This document shows positions 5,774 to 11,905 of a stretch of 11,905 nucleotides of DNA, one piece after another (the first letter of the stretch is position 1; each line of letters opens with the position of its first letter). The stretch is from UBA4744 sp035282865. GTDB lineage: Bacteria > Actinomycetota > Acidimicrobiia > Spongiisociales > UBA4744. A program made the position numbers and the translations under genes. The stretch lies in assembly GCA_035282865.1 (NCBI GenBank), contig DATEVB010000023.1:1-11905 (forward strand), in the 5' to 3' direction. The notes under the pieces were generated by a model. The model did no database searches, was not told the origin of the DNA, and was given only the letters and a program-made list of their open reading frames with translations.

Positions 5774-7621
5774 ATGCCGACAGACGCCCAGAGCGAGACC
5801 GCAGAAACGGCGCTGCTTCCTCTCACCGCCTTCTCGGTGAATCGCTACCACGTCGATCTCACTGCCGGGAGGGTTCGCTTCGAGCGGGTACCCTGCCAGG
5901 ATCTCGAAGACGTGCTCGGGGGAATCGCTCGCGCTACCAAGCTTCTCGCAGACGTCGAAGTCGAAGACCCCTATGCCCCATCGGCCCCCATCATCATGAA
6001 CCTCGGCCTGCTGAGCGGAACCCGGGTCATGACCGGGCTCCGCACCTACTTCCACGGTTACTCGCCTCTCAAGATGTCGCGGAGCGGGTCCCCGGGACTC
6101 ATGTGGAGCGCGGGGAGCGGCCACTTCGGGACCAAGCTGCGCGGCCTGGGAATCGACGAGGTGATCTTCACCGGCCGATGTGAACGGCCGACGCTGCTTC
6201 GACTCTCTCCGGCAGATGAACCGGAGGGACCGGCGGGACCCGCTCGATTCGAATTCCTCGATGCGGCGGATCTCGGCGACCTGCACATCAACGCCCGCAT
6301 CATGACGTTGCACGGTCGCTACCCGGAGGCGCATTTCGCGGTGATCGGTCCCGCCGCCCAGAACTACCAGAAGGTCCGCTACGCCTCCATCGCCCTCTCA
6401 ACCGACAACCAGTTGAAGACCGGTGATCCGAAGGCTCGGTTCTGCGGGCGGGGTGGGTACGGTGGGGTGCTCGGCTCGAAGAACCTCTACGCCATCGCCG
6501 CCGACGGACCTAACCCGAAGGTGAGCTCCCGCGGCCTGAAGGAGATCAATCGGGAGGCCAATCTCGGCGAGGGAAGCTTGCCGTATCGAGATGAGGGGGC
6601 CGGCGGTACCTGGCGGCAGGTGCCTCTACAATACGACAACGGGGTGCTGCCGGAATTCAACTTCAACCCGACCGGCACCGACGCAGGCACGGTGCTCATG
6701 CGCTCCTCCGTCGAGGCCGGTCCGTACGTGATCAAGGCGGAGGGATGCTATCTATGTGGCATCCGCTGCCACAAGAACGTCTACGACGAAGCCGACGGCG
6801 AGGCAGGAACCTTCCGGACCAAGGTCGACTACGAGCCGTTCATCCTGCTGTCATCCAACCTGGGCCTCTACGACCCCGACAGAGCTCTCGAGCTCGTCGC
6901 GCTCGTGGACGAATTGGGAATGGACTCGATCTCCCTGGGGGTCACCCTCGGTCACATCATGGAGTGGAACCGTCGCCAACCGGATGATCCCCTCGCCGGA
7001 GGTCTCTCCTTCGGCGACTACGAAGCGATCACCGAAGCGATCGTTGCGGTCGCCGAGGGGGGCCTTCCCGAGGTCGGTGAGGGCACGTTGCGCGTCGCCA
7101 TGCGCACGGACTCCCTGGCCTTTGCTATGCAGTCGAAAGGGATCGAGTATCCGGCCTACGTCCCACACAGCAATCCCGGTTACCCCTGGGCTCTAGCCGG
7201 GGGCCACATGTCCATGCGCACCTTCCTGCTCATCATCCTCGAACGAGAGACGGGCTTGGACTACTGGGTGGATGCCATCACTAATCGGGGCCCTCTGATT
7301 CTCCTGGACGACATCACCGGTGTGTGCAAGTTCGCCGTCCTCAATCCAGACCTTCAGGCGGAAGCACTTGCGATTGCGGCAGGTCTGCAGGTGTCCGGCG
7401 ACGATCTGCGGGCCGTCGTCGACCGCACCTGGGTGCGGGGCTATTCGGTTGAGCGCCGGGTCGGTTTTGAGGTGGAGGATTACGCGCTTCCCGCTGAGGC
7501 CCATCAGCCGGCGCGGGGGAGCAAGCTTCCGTACTTCAACACCCCGGAGTTCTTCGAAGAGCTGCGCCGGCGGGTGCTGGCCACGCTCGACGAACGGTCC
7601 AAGGCCTACGGCTACACATAG
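5774..7621 (+). CDS. Aldehyde:ferredoxin oxidoreductase family protein (tungsten-pterin enzyme)
   Basis: A 615-residue protein of normal family length, expected in the cytoplasm. AOR-family enzymes interconvert aldehydes and carboxylic acids, or reduce other carbon substrates, using a tungsten bis-pterin and a 4Fe-4S cluster. The cluster motif is present as C-x2-C-x3-C (Cys325, 328, 332, in GCYLCGIRCHKN), with the fourth ligand Cys518 in DDITGVCKF. The N-terminal pterin-binding domain shows GRGGYGGVLGSKNL, the family's glycine-rich motif, and SVNRYHVDLTAGRV, the usual first beta strands. An N-terminal extension of about 20 residues precedes these. The start at ATG 5774 has a very good Shine-Dalgarno sequence (GGGGAGGT, 8 nt spacing). 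The substrate is unknown. No small iron-sulfur subunit lies next to it. The nearest ferredoxin gene is at 11004, on the other strand. The moeA genes just upstream probably serve this enzyme. Confidence 0.93.
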   Translation: MPTDAQSETAETALLPLTAFSVNRYHVDLTAGRVRFERVPCQDLEDVLGGIARATKLLADVEVEDPYAPSAPIIMNLGLLSGTRVMTGLRTYFHGYSPLKMSRSGSPGLMWSAGSGHFGTKLRGLGIDEVIFTGRCERPTLLRLSPADEPEGPAGPARFEFLDAADLGDLHINARIMTLHGRYPEAHFAVIGPAAQNYQKVRYASIALSTDNQLKTGDPKARFCGRGGYGGVLGSKNLYAIAADGPNPKVSSRGLKEINREANLGEGSLPYRDEGAGGTWRQVPLQYDNGVLPEFNFNPTGTDAGTVLMRSSVEAGPYVIKAEGCYLCGIRCHKNVYDEADGEAGTFRTKVDYEPFILLSSNLGLYDPDRALELVALVDELGMDSISLGVTLGHIMEWNRRQPDDPLAGGLSFGDYEAITEAIVAVAEGGLPEVGEGTLRVAMRTDSLAFAMQSKGIEYPAYVPHSNPGYPWALAGGHMSMRTFLLIILERETGLDYWVDAITNRGPLILLDDITGVCKFAVLNPDLQAEALAIAAGLQVSGDDLRAVVDRTWVRGYSVERRVGFEVEDYALPAEAHQPARGSKLPYFNTPEFFEELRRRVLATLDERSKAYGYT

Positions 7622-7628
7622 TACGGTG

Positions 7629-7650
7629 CGCCGCCTCCGGGGAGGCGCCG
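7629..7650 (+). terminator. Hairpin after the AOR gene
   Basis: CGCCTC-type inverted repeat: GCCTC (7633-7637) pairs with GAGGC (7642-7646) around a 4-nt loop. One more C-G pair and, past a mismatch, two outer pairs extend it. It starts 8 bp after the AOR stop and lacks a T-run. It probably separates AOR from the dehydrogenase gene, at least partly. Confidence 0.4.
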
Positions 7651-7732
7651 ATTGTGGGGTTGGCTACACCCGGTTGTGTCGGCGAGATGGCGACTCTTGA
7701 CGTTGGACGTTCATGATGGACGAGCATTCATC

Positions 7733-7739
7733 GGAAGGA
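7733..7739 (+). promoter_or_regulatory. Ribosome binding site that fixes the SDR start
   Basis: GGAAGGA lies 6 nt before the ATG at 7746. The in-frame ATG at 7713 has no comparable site and would only add 11 non-conserved residues. The start at 7746 is therefore preferred. Confidence 0.7.
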
Positions 7740-7745
7740 CAGCTC

Positions 7746-8690
7746 ATGACCTGGTCTGCCGGCGACATTCCGGATCAAACGGGACGGCTGGCGGTAGTGA
7801 CCGGCGCCAACGGGGGATTGGGTCTTGAGACGACCCGGGCGTTGGCGCAGCATGGTGCTCACGTGATCATGGCCGCCCGCAACCTGGGGAAAGCCGAAAC
7901 GGCCAACCAAGACATCCTGGCCGTGACTCCGGGCGCCTCCCTGGAAGTTCGTCCACTGGATCTTGCTTCACTCGACTCCGTCCGGCGGTTCGCCACAGAC
8001 GTCACGACGGATCATGAGGTCATCGACATCCTCGTCAACAACGCCGGGGTGATGGCCCCACCGTACCGCGAGACTGTCGATGGGTTTGAACTCCAGTTCG
8101 GTACCAACCACCTCGGTCACTTCGCCCTCACGGCCCTCCTCATGCCGGCCCTGCTCCGTTCGAAACGGGCCAGGGTCGTTACCGTCACCAGCACCGGACG
8201 GCATTTCGGGGGACGGCTCAACGTCGACGATCCCCACTACCGATCCGGGTACCAGCCGTGGACCTCATACGGTCAATCCAAGATGGCCAATCTGCATTTC
8301 GCAGTCGAATTGAATCGCCGCCTGCACGCCTCAGGTGCTCGGGTCGAAAGCCTGGTTGCGCATCCCGGCTTCTCGAACACCAACTTGCAAGCGCAGAGCG
8401 TTGCGGCCAGCGACGGGGCGCTCAGCCAGCGGTTCTTCCATATCGCCGTCGGCTGGTTGGGCATGACGCCGACCAGGGGAGCCTTGCCCCAACTGCGGGC
8501 TGCCACCGACCCGTTCGCCCGAGGCGGAGAGCTCTATACCCCCCGCTGGGTGAATTTCGGTGCACCCGTTCGTCGACCGATCCTCGCCGGGTCCCGCAAA
8601 CCGGAGGACCTACGGGCACTCTGGGCGTTGTCCGAGAGGGAGACCGGGATGGCGTTTGACGTTGAGGCACTCGCCAAAAGAAGTCCGTGA
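7746..8690 (+). CDS. SDR-family NAD(P)-dependent oxidoreductase
   Basis: Classical short-chain dehydrogenase/reductase of 314 residues, similar in layout to the retinol-dehydrogenase/WWOX-like branch. The Rossmann motif TGANGGLG starts at residue 19. NNAG is at 98-101. The catalytic Ser lies in VTSTGRHFG, and Tyr175-x3-Lys179 in SYGQSK. MAARNL after the second strand places an Arg where it commonly selects NADP(H). The likely reaction is interconversion of a hydrophobic alcohol or carbonyl; the substrate cannot be read. It follows AOR by 124 bp on the same strand, so aldehyde metabolism is a possible shared theme. The hairpin between them argues against tight coupling. Confidence 0.92.
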   Translation: MTWSAGDIPDQTGRLAVVTGANGGLGLETTRALAQHGAHVIMAARNLGKAETANQDILAVTPGASLEVRPLDLASLDSVRRFATDVTTDHEVIDILVNNAGVMAPPYRETVDGFELQFGTNHLGHFALTALLMPALLRSKRARVVTVTSTGRHFGGRLNVDDPHYRSGYQPWTSYGQSKMANLHFAVELNRRLHASGARVESLVAHPGFSNTNLQAQSVAASDGALSQRFFHIAVGWLGMTPTRGALPQLRAATDPFARGGELYTPRWVNFGAPVRRPILAGSRKPEDLRALWALSERETGMAFDVEALAKRSP

Positions 8691-9234
8691 GCCCGACGAC
8701 GGTCCGGGTCGACCGGGCGGCCTTGGTTCGCCGGGCATTGGTCGAACTGGCGCCCAACATGGGTTCCCGGGAGCCTCGATGGCGCCCTCCGCCGCCTACG
8801 TTGCGGCTGTCGAGCAGGGAGGCGTCACGGTCTTGACGGCCACTCACAACCTGGTGATCGATCGCTGAGCGGCCCACATCCGGTAATCAACCCTCGGTCG
8901 CCATTCTCGCGGCTCACGGCCCGTCGGGTGTTCGTTGCAATTCAGGTCTCCTGCCGGGTCGAGCCCATTCGCGAGTTTCCGCTTCCGGAACGAGGCGAGG
9001 TTGACCCCGCGAGGTGGTTGCCATTCCCCGGATTCGAACTGGTGGTGGTTTCTTCCGGATAACGGTGGAGCTAACGCCGGTGGCCGATTCGGGGGCACTG
9101 GTGAACGCTCGATATCGCCCCTGGGCGGTGGGTAATATGTGCGATCGGTCATGCGGTCGGGGTCGTTTTCGGTTGTGGAGACTGCGCCGGGCTCACGAGA
9201 CCCTCGACCGAGCGAATGATGGCGATGCTTTGGA
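8691..9234. other. Gene-poor stretch between convergent genes
   Basis: About 540 bp between the ends of the dehydrogenase (plus) and methyltransferase (minus) genes. I see no intact gene with a ribosome binding site and a recognisable fold. Short frames exist on both strands but are arginine- and proline-rich, as expected from random high-GC sequence. A PIN-domain-like relic is described separately. No tRNA, repeat array or clear bidirectional terminator was found. Confidence 0.55.
8779..8868 (+). pseudogene. Possible relic of a PIN-domain (VapC-like) toxin 3' end
   Basis: The translated stretch SAAYVAAVEQGGVTVLTATHNLV, read in two parts as AAYVAAVEQGG and VTVLTATHNLV, resembles the C-terminal end of PIN toxins (typically DAAYVALAE followed by a TLLTADxRL strand). 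The conserved Asp residues are missing (Ser and Thr-His instead). No upstream PIN sequence or start signal is seen in the same frame. If real, it is a degraded remnant; a chance resemblance is quite possible. Confidence 0.25.
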
Positions 9235-9888
9235 TCAATTCTTTGCCTTTGCGAACAACACCGTCGATAGTGTTGGTTTCCAGATGGTGACATGGTCGAA
9301 TTCGGTGTGGAGTAGATCCTCGAAGGCTTTCTTGGTGTACATGCACTTGACGATGTCTTCGCATCGGTCGGTAGTGCCCCACTCTGGCACGCTCGTCCAA
9401 TCGTCACCGAAGGTGGCATCGAGGTCCGGGTAGTCCTTTCGGTCGAGGGCTGAAGTGATGAATTCGGCCTCAGGCGTCATCAACTGTCGAACGTGACGCA
9501 GGGCGCGATCCGGTCTCCAGGCCAGATGAGGTATGACCTGCGTCATGATCACCAGGTCGAACCGGCCTATGCCGCTATCGAGCGGGCCTGGTGCATCCTC
9601 GATGTCGAAATGCACGTAAGTGATGTTGATGGCATTGATCAGTTCCTGTGTCATGAAGGTTCCAACCGGCATGAGGTCCATCACCGTGACGTCATGGCCC
9701 TTATCGGCCAGCCACACCGCGGTGGTGCCCCACCCCGGTCCGATCTCGAGAACTCGGCTCGGTGGATACTCATCGAGCGTTTTGAACAGAGCAGGCAGAT
9801 ACATGCGCTCCATGTGACGGTACTGGTCGATGTAATAGTCGTGCGGGGCGTGTCGGGCCGCAACGATCTGTGCCATGTCGAGATCCAT
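9235..9888 (-). CDS. Class I SAM-dependent methyltransferase
   Basis: A 217-residue protein with a Rossmann-type methyltransferase fold. Motif I is VLEIGPGWGTT (46-56). Asp71 at the end of the second strand (VTVMDL) should bind the ribose of S-adenosylmethionine. FDLVIMTQVIPHL is the post-motif II/III region. The first 44 residues (HDYYIDQYRHMERMYLPALF) are helical and probably cap the substrate. The substrate is unknown; it is most like the generic Methyltransf_11/25 small-molecule enzymes. ATG 9888 is chosen because GGAG lies 5 nt upstream; ATG 9876 would also keep the fold. It lies 119 bp downstream of the sigma-factor gene on the same strand, behind a hairpin, so it is probably a separate unit. 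Confidence 0.88.
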   Translation of the reverse strand: MDLDMAQIVAARHAPHDYYIDQYRHMERMYLPALFKTLDEYPPSRVLEIGPGWGTTAVWLADKGHDVTVMDLMPVGTFMTQELINAINITYVHFDIEDAPGPLDSGIGRFDLVIMTQVIPHLAWRPDRALRHVRQLMTPEAEFITSALDRKDYPDLDATFGDDWTSVPEWGTTDRCEDIVKCMYTKKAFEDLLHTEFDHVTIWKPTLSTVLFAKAKN

Positions 9889-9958
9889 GTCGTCTCCATG
9901 CGGGGGGAGTGACCGTAGCCCAGCCTAGACGTAGTGGCGCTCCGGCGTTCACACCGCC

Positions 9959-9978
9959 CGCGGGTCGAGGCGACCGCG
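9959..9978 (-). terminator. Hairpin after the sigma-factor gene
   Basis: CGCG(G)GTCG-AGG-CGACCGCG forms an 8-bp stem with one bulged G and a 3-nt loop. It begins 30 nt beyond the sigma stop codon at 10008. No T-run is present, so termination is likely but not certain. Confidence 0.4.
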
Positions 9979-10007
9979 AAGGCAAAGGGCTCAGGCTCGT
10001 GCGGAGG

Positions 10008-10982
10008 CTACAGGAAGTCGGTTTCGAAGATACCGAAGGCGGGATGCCGGAGCTTGCAGAGTGCTCGCCGTTCCAGTTGACGGATCCGTTCGGAGGTGAG
10101 CCCCAACTCGGCACCGATGTCGGCGAGACGGCGCGGCTGCCCGTCGGCGAGGCCGTAGCGGAGTGTCACGATGCGGGCTTCACGGGCCGGGAGTCGGGCC
10201 ACCGCCTCTCGTAGTAGGTTGGCGATGCCGTCGAGGTCCGCGTCGACCATAGGGCCGTCCGGCTCGTCACCTTCGATGAAGTCGCCGAGTATCGCACCGT
10301 CCTCACCGACCGGAGCGTGCCAAGAGACGGTGTCCGGAACTGTCAAGGCGGCTCGTACCTGGTCGGGGTTGAGGCCGGCCCCAGCTGCGATCTCCTCCAA
10401 TTGGGGCGGTCGTCCCAGCTCACCGGCCAGTCGGGCCCATACCTTGCGAACCAGCAGGACGTTCTCGGCCAGCTGCTCGGGAAGGCGAAGGGTGCGGGTC
10501 TTGTGGAGCAGGGCTTTGCTGATCGCTTGTCGGATCCACCAGGTAGCGTAGGTGGAGAACTTGAAGCCACGGTGCCAGTCGAACTTCTCGACGGCCCGGA
10601 TGAGACCGAGGTTGCCATCCTGGATCAGATCCAGCAACTCGACCCCGGGGGGAAGGGCATAGCGGGCGGCGTTGGCTACCACCAGGCGGAGGTTGGCGGC
10701 CACGAACTGCTCCTTGGCAGCCTGGCCCCGCTCGACCCGGCGGTTGAGTTCCCGCTGCCCCTGATCCGACGCCACCTGACCGGCCTCGAGGCGGGTTTGT
10801 GCCTGGAGGCCGGCCTCGATCGTCTGAGCCAGCTCAACTTCCTCGGCGGGGTCAAGCAGCCGGTACCGACCGATCTCCTGCAGATAATTGGCCAGCGGAT
10901 CCCTGATGGGTTCCATGGACGGCCCCGGGCGGCCAAGCGGGTCCGGCCGGAGACGATCGGCGGTGGTGGTTAGAGCAGCCAT
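10008..10982 (-). CDS. RNA polymerase sigma factor, RpoD (sigma-70) family, group 2 type
   Basis: A 324-residue sigma factor that directs RNA polymerase to promoters. Region 1.2 is at 28-58 (DPLANYLQEIGRYRLL). Region 2 spans about 93-165, with NLRLVVANAARY, the DLIQDGNLGLIRAVEKFD core-binding helix, and the -10-reading segment FSTYATWWIRQAI. Region 3 is in the middle. Region 4.2 ends in TSERIRQLERRALCKLRHP (296-314), the -35-reading helix-turn-helix. It lacks region 1.1 and the long acidic insert of a housekeeping RpoD, so it is most likely an alternative HrdB/SigB-like factor. ATG 10982 has no clear Shine-Dalgarno sequence; ATG at residue 23 is an alternative that keeps all regions. The ferredoxin gene ends 21 bp upstream, so the two are probably co-transcribed. 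Confidence 0.95.
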   Translation of the reverse strand: MAALTTTADRLRPDPLGRPGPSMEPIRDPLANYLQEIGRYRLLDPAEEVELAQTIEAGLQAQTRLEAGQVASDQGQRELNRRVERGQAAKEQFVAANLRLVVANAARYALPPGVELLDLIQDGNLGLIRAVEKFDWHRGFKFSTYATWWIRQAISKALLHKTRTLRLPEQLAENVLLVRKVWARLAGELGRPPQLEEIAAGAGLNPDQVRAALTVPDTVSWHAPVGEDGAILGDFIEGDEPDGPMVDADLDGIANLLREAVARLPAREARIVTLRYGLADGQPRRLADIGAELGLTSERIRQLERRALCKLRHPAFGIFETDFL

Positions 10983-11003
10983 CGGTCACAAGAGCCGTTC
11001 GGT

Positions 11004-11249
11004 TCAGGGTTCGACGAAGATGCACTCTCCGGGGCATTCCTCGGCGGCCTCGACGGTGAGGTCCTCCTGGCCGGCGGGGACCATCGCGACGCCCTGAGCG
11101 CCTTCAGGATTGCCGGCTGCCGCCGCATAGATAGCGTCGCCGTCCCGCACGTAGGCGAGACCGTCGTCCAACAGGACGAACACGTCGGGGGCTATCTCTT
11201 CGCAGAGTCCGTCCCCAGTGCACAAGTCCTGATCGATCCACACTTTCAT
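11004..11249 (-). CDS. Small single-cluster ferredoxin
   Basis: An 81-residue acidic iron-sulfur electron carrier. The cluster motif is C10-TG-D13-GL-C16 at the N-terminus plus C72-PGE-C76 near the end. The position usually held by the second cysteine is Asp13. Ferredoxins of this build hold a 3Fe-4S cluster or a 4Fe-4S cluster with an Asp ligand, and often feed cytochrome P450s or other oxidoreductases. IAPDVFVLLDDGLAYV is the typical following segment. ATG 11249 is chosen because GAGGAAG lies 8 nt upstream and family members start at MKVWID. The frame continues upstream to 11351 but that part is not ferredoxin-like. It is the first gene of the unit with the sigma factor. Whether it serves the AOR is unknown. 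Confidence 0.93.
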   Translation of the reverse strand: MKVWIDQDLCTGDGLCEEIAPDVFVLLDDGLAYVRDGDAIYAAAAGNPEGAQGVAMVPAGQEDLTVEAAEECPGECIFVEP

Positions 11250-11257
11250 TGTGTTTG

Positions 11258-11264
11258 CTTCCTC
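11258..11264 (-). promoter_or_regulatory. Ribosome binding site that fixes the ferredoxin start
   Basis: On the minus strand GAGGAAG stands 8 nt ahead of ATG 11249. It decides against the upstream in-frame ATG at 11351. Confidence 0.75.
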
Positions 11265-11274
11265 TTCATAGGTT

Positions 11275-11317
11275 GGGCACCGGCCTCCGGACAGAACGGA
11301 ATCCGCAGGCCGGTCCC
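11275..11317 (-). promoter_or_regulatory. Leader hairpin upstream of the ferredoxin gene
   Basis: ACCGGCCT (11279-11286) is perfectly complementary to AGGCCGGT (11307-11314). A C-C mismatch, then CGGA/TCCG (11288-11291 with 11302-11305), continues the stem inward. GGG/CCC (11275-11277 with 11315-11317) extends it outward past one bulged base. This gives 15 bp in all with a 10-nt loop. It ends about 10 nt before the ribosome binding site, within the predicted transcript. It may regulate translation or stability. No plus-strand gene ends here that would need a terminator. Confidence 0.45.
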
Positions 11318-11399
11318 CAGTGGCAGGGAGACTGGATTCCCGTCGCCTCACAGGAGCGTTTGGGCTGTTCGGCGTCGGTCCTTCGCTATGAAGTCTAAC

Positions 11400-11422
11400 A
11401 GTATTTATACTATGGCCATAGT
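11400..11422. promoter_or_regulatory. AT-rich promoter with palindromic operator
   Basis: Two overlapping inverted repeats in otherwise GC-rich DNA: AGTAT-TT-ATACT (11400-11411) and the perfect 14-bp palindrome ACTATGGCCATAGT (11409-11422). On the minus strand TATAAA (11409-11404) is a good -10 for the ferredoxin gene, and the 14-bp palindrome would fill the -35/-10 spacer, a classic operator position. No strong -35 hexamer is seen. The plus strand also offers TATACT, but no gene follows in that direction. The neighbouring SufR-like regulator is the obvious candidate ligand. Confidence 0.45.
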
Positions 11423-11651
11423 GAAAAATAGCGAGGGGGAGGCTACGGCTGATGGCCGCGATATCGCCCAGGCTATCCGGCCGGTCATGGGGGCCTGGCG
11501 AAGCCGGCCCGGCTCCCGCCGAGCTCTGGTACCCGGATCTGAGCCGAAGCTCTGCGTCTCGGACACCGATCCCGAGCTGTTGGTCCGCAGTCCTGACCGG
11601 TGTCGTCCCATGGCCTGCGTTCGGTGAGAAGCCCTCGGGCTGGAAATTCCC
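11423..11651. other. Intergenic DNA between the operator and the regulator gene
   Basis: Together with the leader described separately, this makes about 400 bp without a gene. I see no credible coding frame here. A small dyad, AGCCC-TC-GGGCT (11630-11641), lies 11 bp past the regulator stop codon. It could be a weak terminator on the minus strand, but its loop is tight and no T-run follows. Confidence 0.4.
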
Positions 11652-11905
11652 TCAGTGGTTCGGTGCGCGCACGAGTGTCGTGCAGCGTTCGGTGAGCCTG
11701 GTATGGGGGGCGACCGTCACCTCGGCGGGCTGGCCCAACGCCGACATCAGCCCGGTCACGAGGCCCCGGTCCAGGGCACAGACGATTCTCGGGTTGTCAA
11801 GGGCGACTTTGCCGAACGGGCAGTGAGTTGTCTGGTACCCGCATTCGGATCCCTCCGTGCTGATTCGAAACCCCAACCCCCGCATGCGCTCGGCCGCTGC
11901 CTCCA
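11652..11905 (-). CDS. COG2345/SufR-like HTH regulator, C-terminal part only
   Basis: The frame is open to the right edge, so the N-terminal winged-helix domain lies outside the window; ATG 11885 is internal. The visible 84 residues begin EAAAERMRGLGFRI and contain a cysteine pattern: C-x6-C in CGYQTTHCPF, then x13 and a third Cys in VCALDRGLVTGL, and a later Cys near the end. CPF followed by a Cys-x-(L/M)-(D/N) helix is the hallmark of the COG2345 group of ArsR-like regulators. In SufR members of this group the cysteines hold an Fe-S cluster. It lies upstream of, and in the same direction as, the ferredoxin/sigma unit, so local control by iron-sulfur or redox state is a reasonable guess. The cysteine spacing is not identical to SufR. 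Confidence 0.7.
   Translation of the reverse strand, partial: EAAAERMRGLGFRISTEGSECGYQTTHCPFGKVALDNPRIVCALDRGLVTGLMSALGQPAEVTVAPHTRLTERCTTLVRAPNH

Noticed and set aside
9023..9060. Minus-strand GTTCGAATCC that resembles a tRNA T-loop
   Set aside because: The flanking bases do not form a T-stem (CCACCA against CGGGG), and no acceptor, D or anticodon arms can be built around it.
8869..9120. Minus-strand HNH-endonuclease-like fragment (HHQFESGEW)
   Set aside because: Only one short stretch resembles the HH-x4-G-x-W end of HNH domains. The zinc-binding cysteines and the upstream Asp-His are missing in every frame.
11388..11627. Small plus-strand ORF of 79 codons starting in the AT-rich operator
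   Set aside because: It has no ribosome binding site and its start region is explained by palindromes. The product matches nothing recognisable and is Arg/Pro-rich.

Overview
The window is high-GC, gene-dense DNA with GTG/TTG starts, a Gram-positive-type LexA box (GAAC-N4-GTTC), an apparently leaderless dinB, and a small ferredoxin of a type common in actinobacteria. It most likely comes from an actinobacterium, perhaps the Acidimicrobiia. The phylum is an inference from style and gene content, not from a marker gene.

Layout. (1) 1-718, plus strand: C-terminal part of a metallo-beta-lactamase-fold hydrolase whose start lies off the left edge. (2) 728-1975, minus strand: dinB (DNA polymerase IV), with a perfect LexA box just upstream. 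(3) 2005-5615, plus strand: a 165-bp divergent region with a foldable leader, then two coupled moeA-type genes. The first is a MoaD-MoeA fusion. The second is a MoeA fused to a COG1910-type substrate-binding domain. They overlap by 4 bp. (4) 5774-7621, plus strand: an aldehyde:ferredoxin oxidoreductase (AOR)-family tungstoenzyme, followed at 7746-8690 by a short-chain dehydrogenase. (5) 8691-9234: about 540 bp without an intact gene, holding at most a relic of a PIN-domain (VapC-like) toxin. (6) 9235-11249, minus strand: a SAM-dependent methyltransferase, an RpoD-family sigma factor and a ferredoxin, listed in reverse transcription order. (7) 11250-11651: a regulatory stretch with a long leader hairpin and an AT-rich double palindrome. 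(8) 11652-11905, minus strand: C-terminal part of a cysteine-rich COG2345/SufR-like regulator cut by the right edge.

Working together. The central block reads as a compact pterin-cofactor module. AOR-family enzymes need a tungsten (rarely molybdenum) bis-pterin cofactor. The two genes upstream supply a sulfur-carrier-like domain, two metal-insertion (MoeA) domains and an oxyanion-binding domain. The two MoeA copies deviate from the canonical active site in different places, which suggests that they have divided the work. The right-hand block couples an iron-sulfur electron carrier to an alternative sigma factor, next to a regulator that probably carries a metal or Fe-S cluster.

Most notable: the MoaD-MoeA fusion with its Gly-Gly buried inside the chain; the likely tungsten-cofactor/AOR operon; structured leaders ahead of both moeA and AOR; the LexA-controlled leaderless dinB; and the ferredoxin leader hairpin plus palindromic operator.
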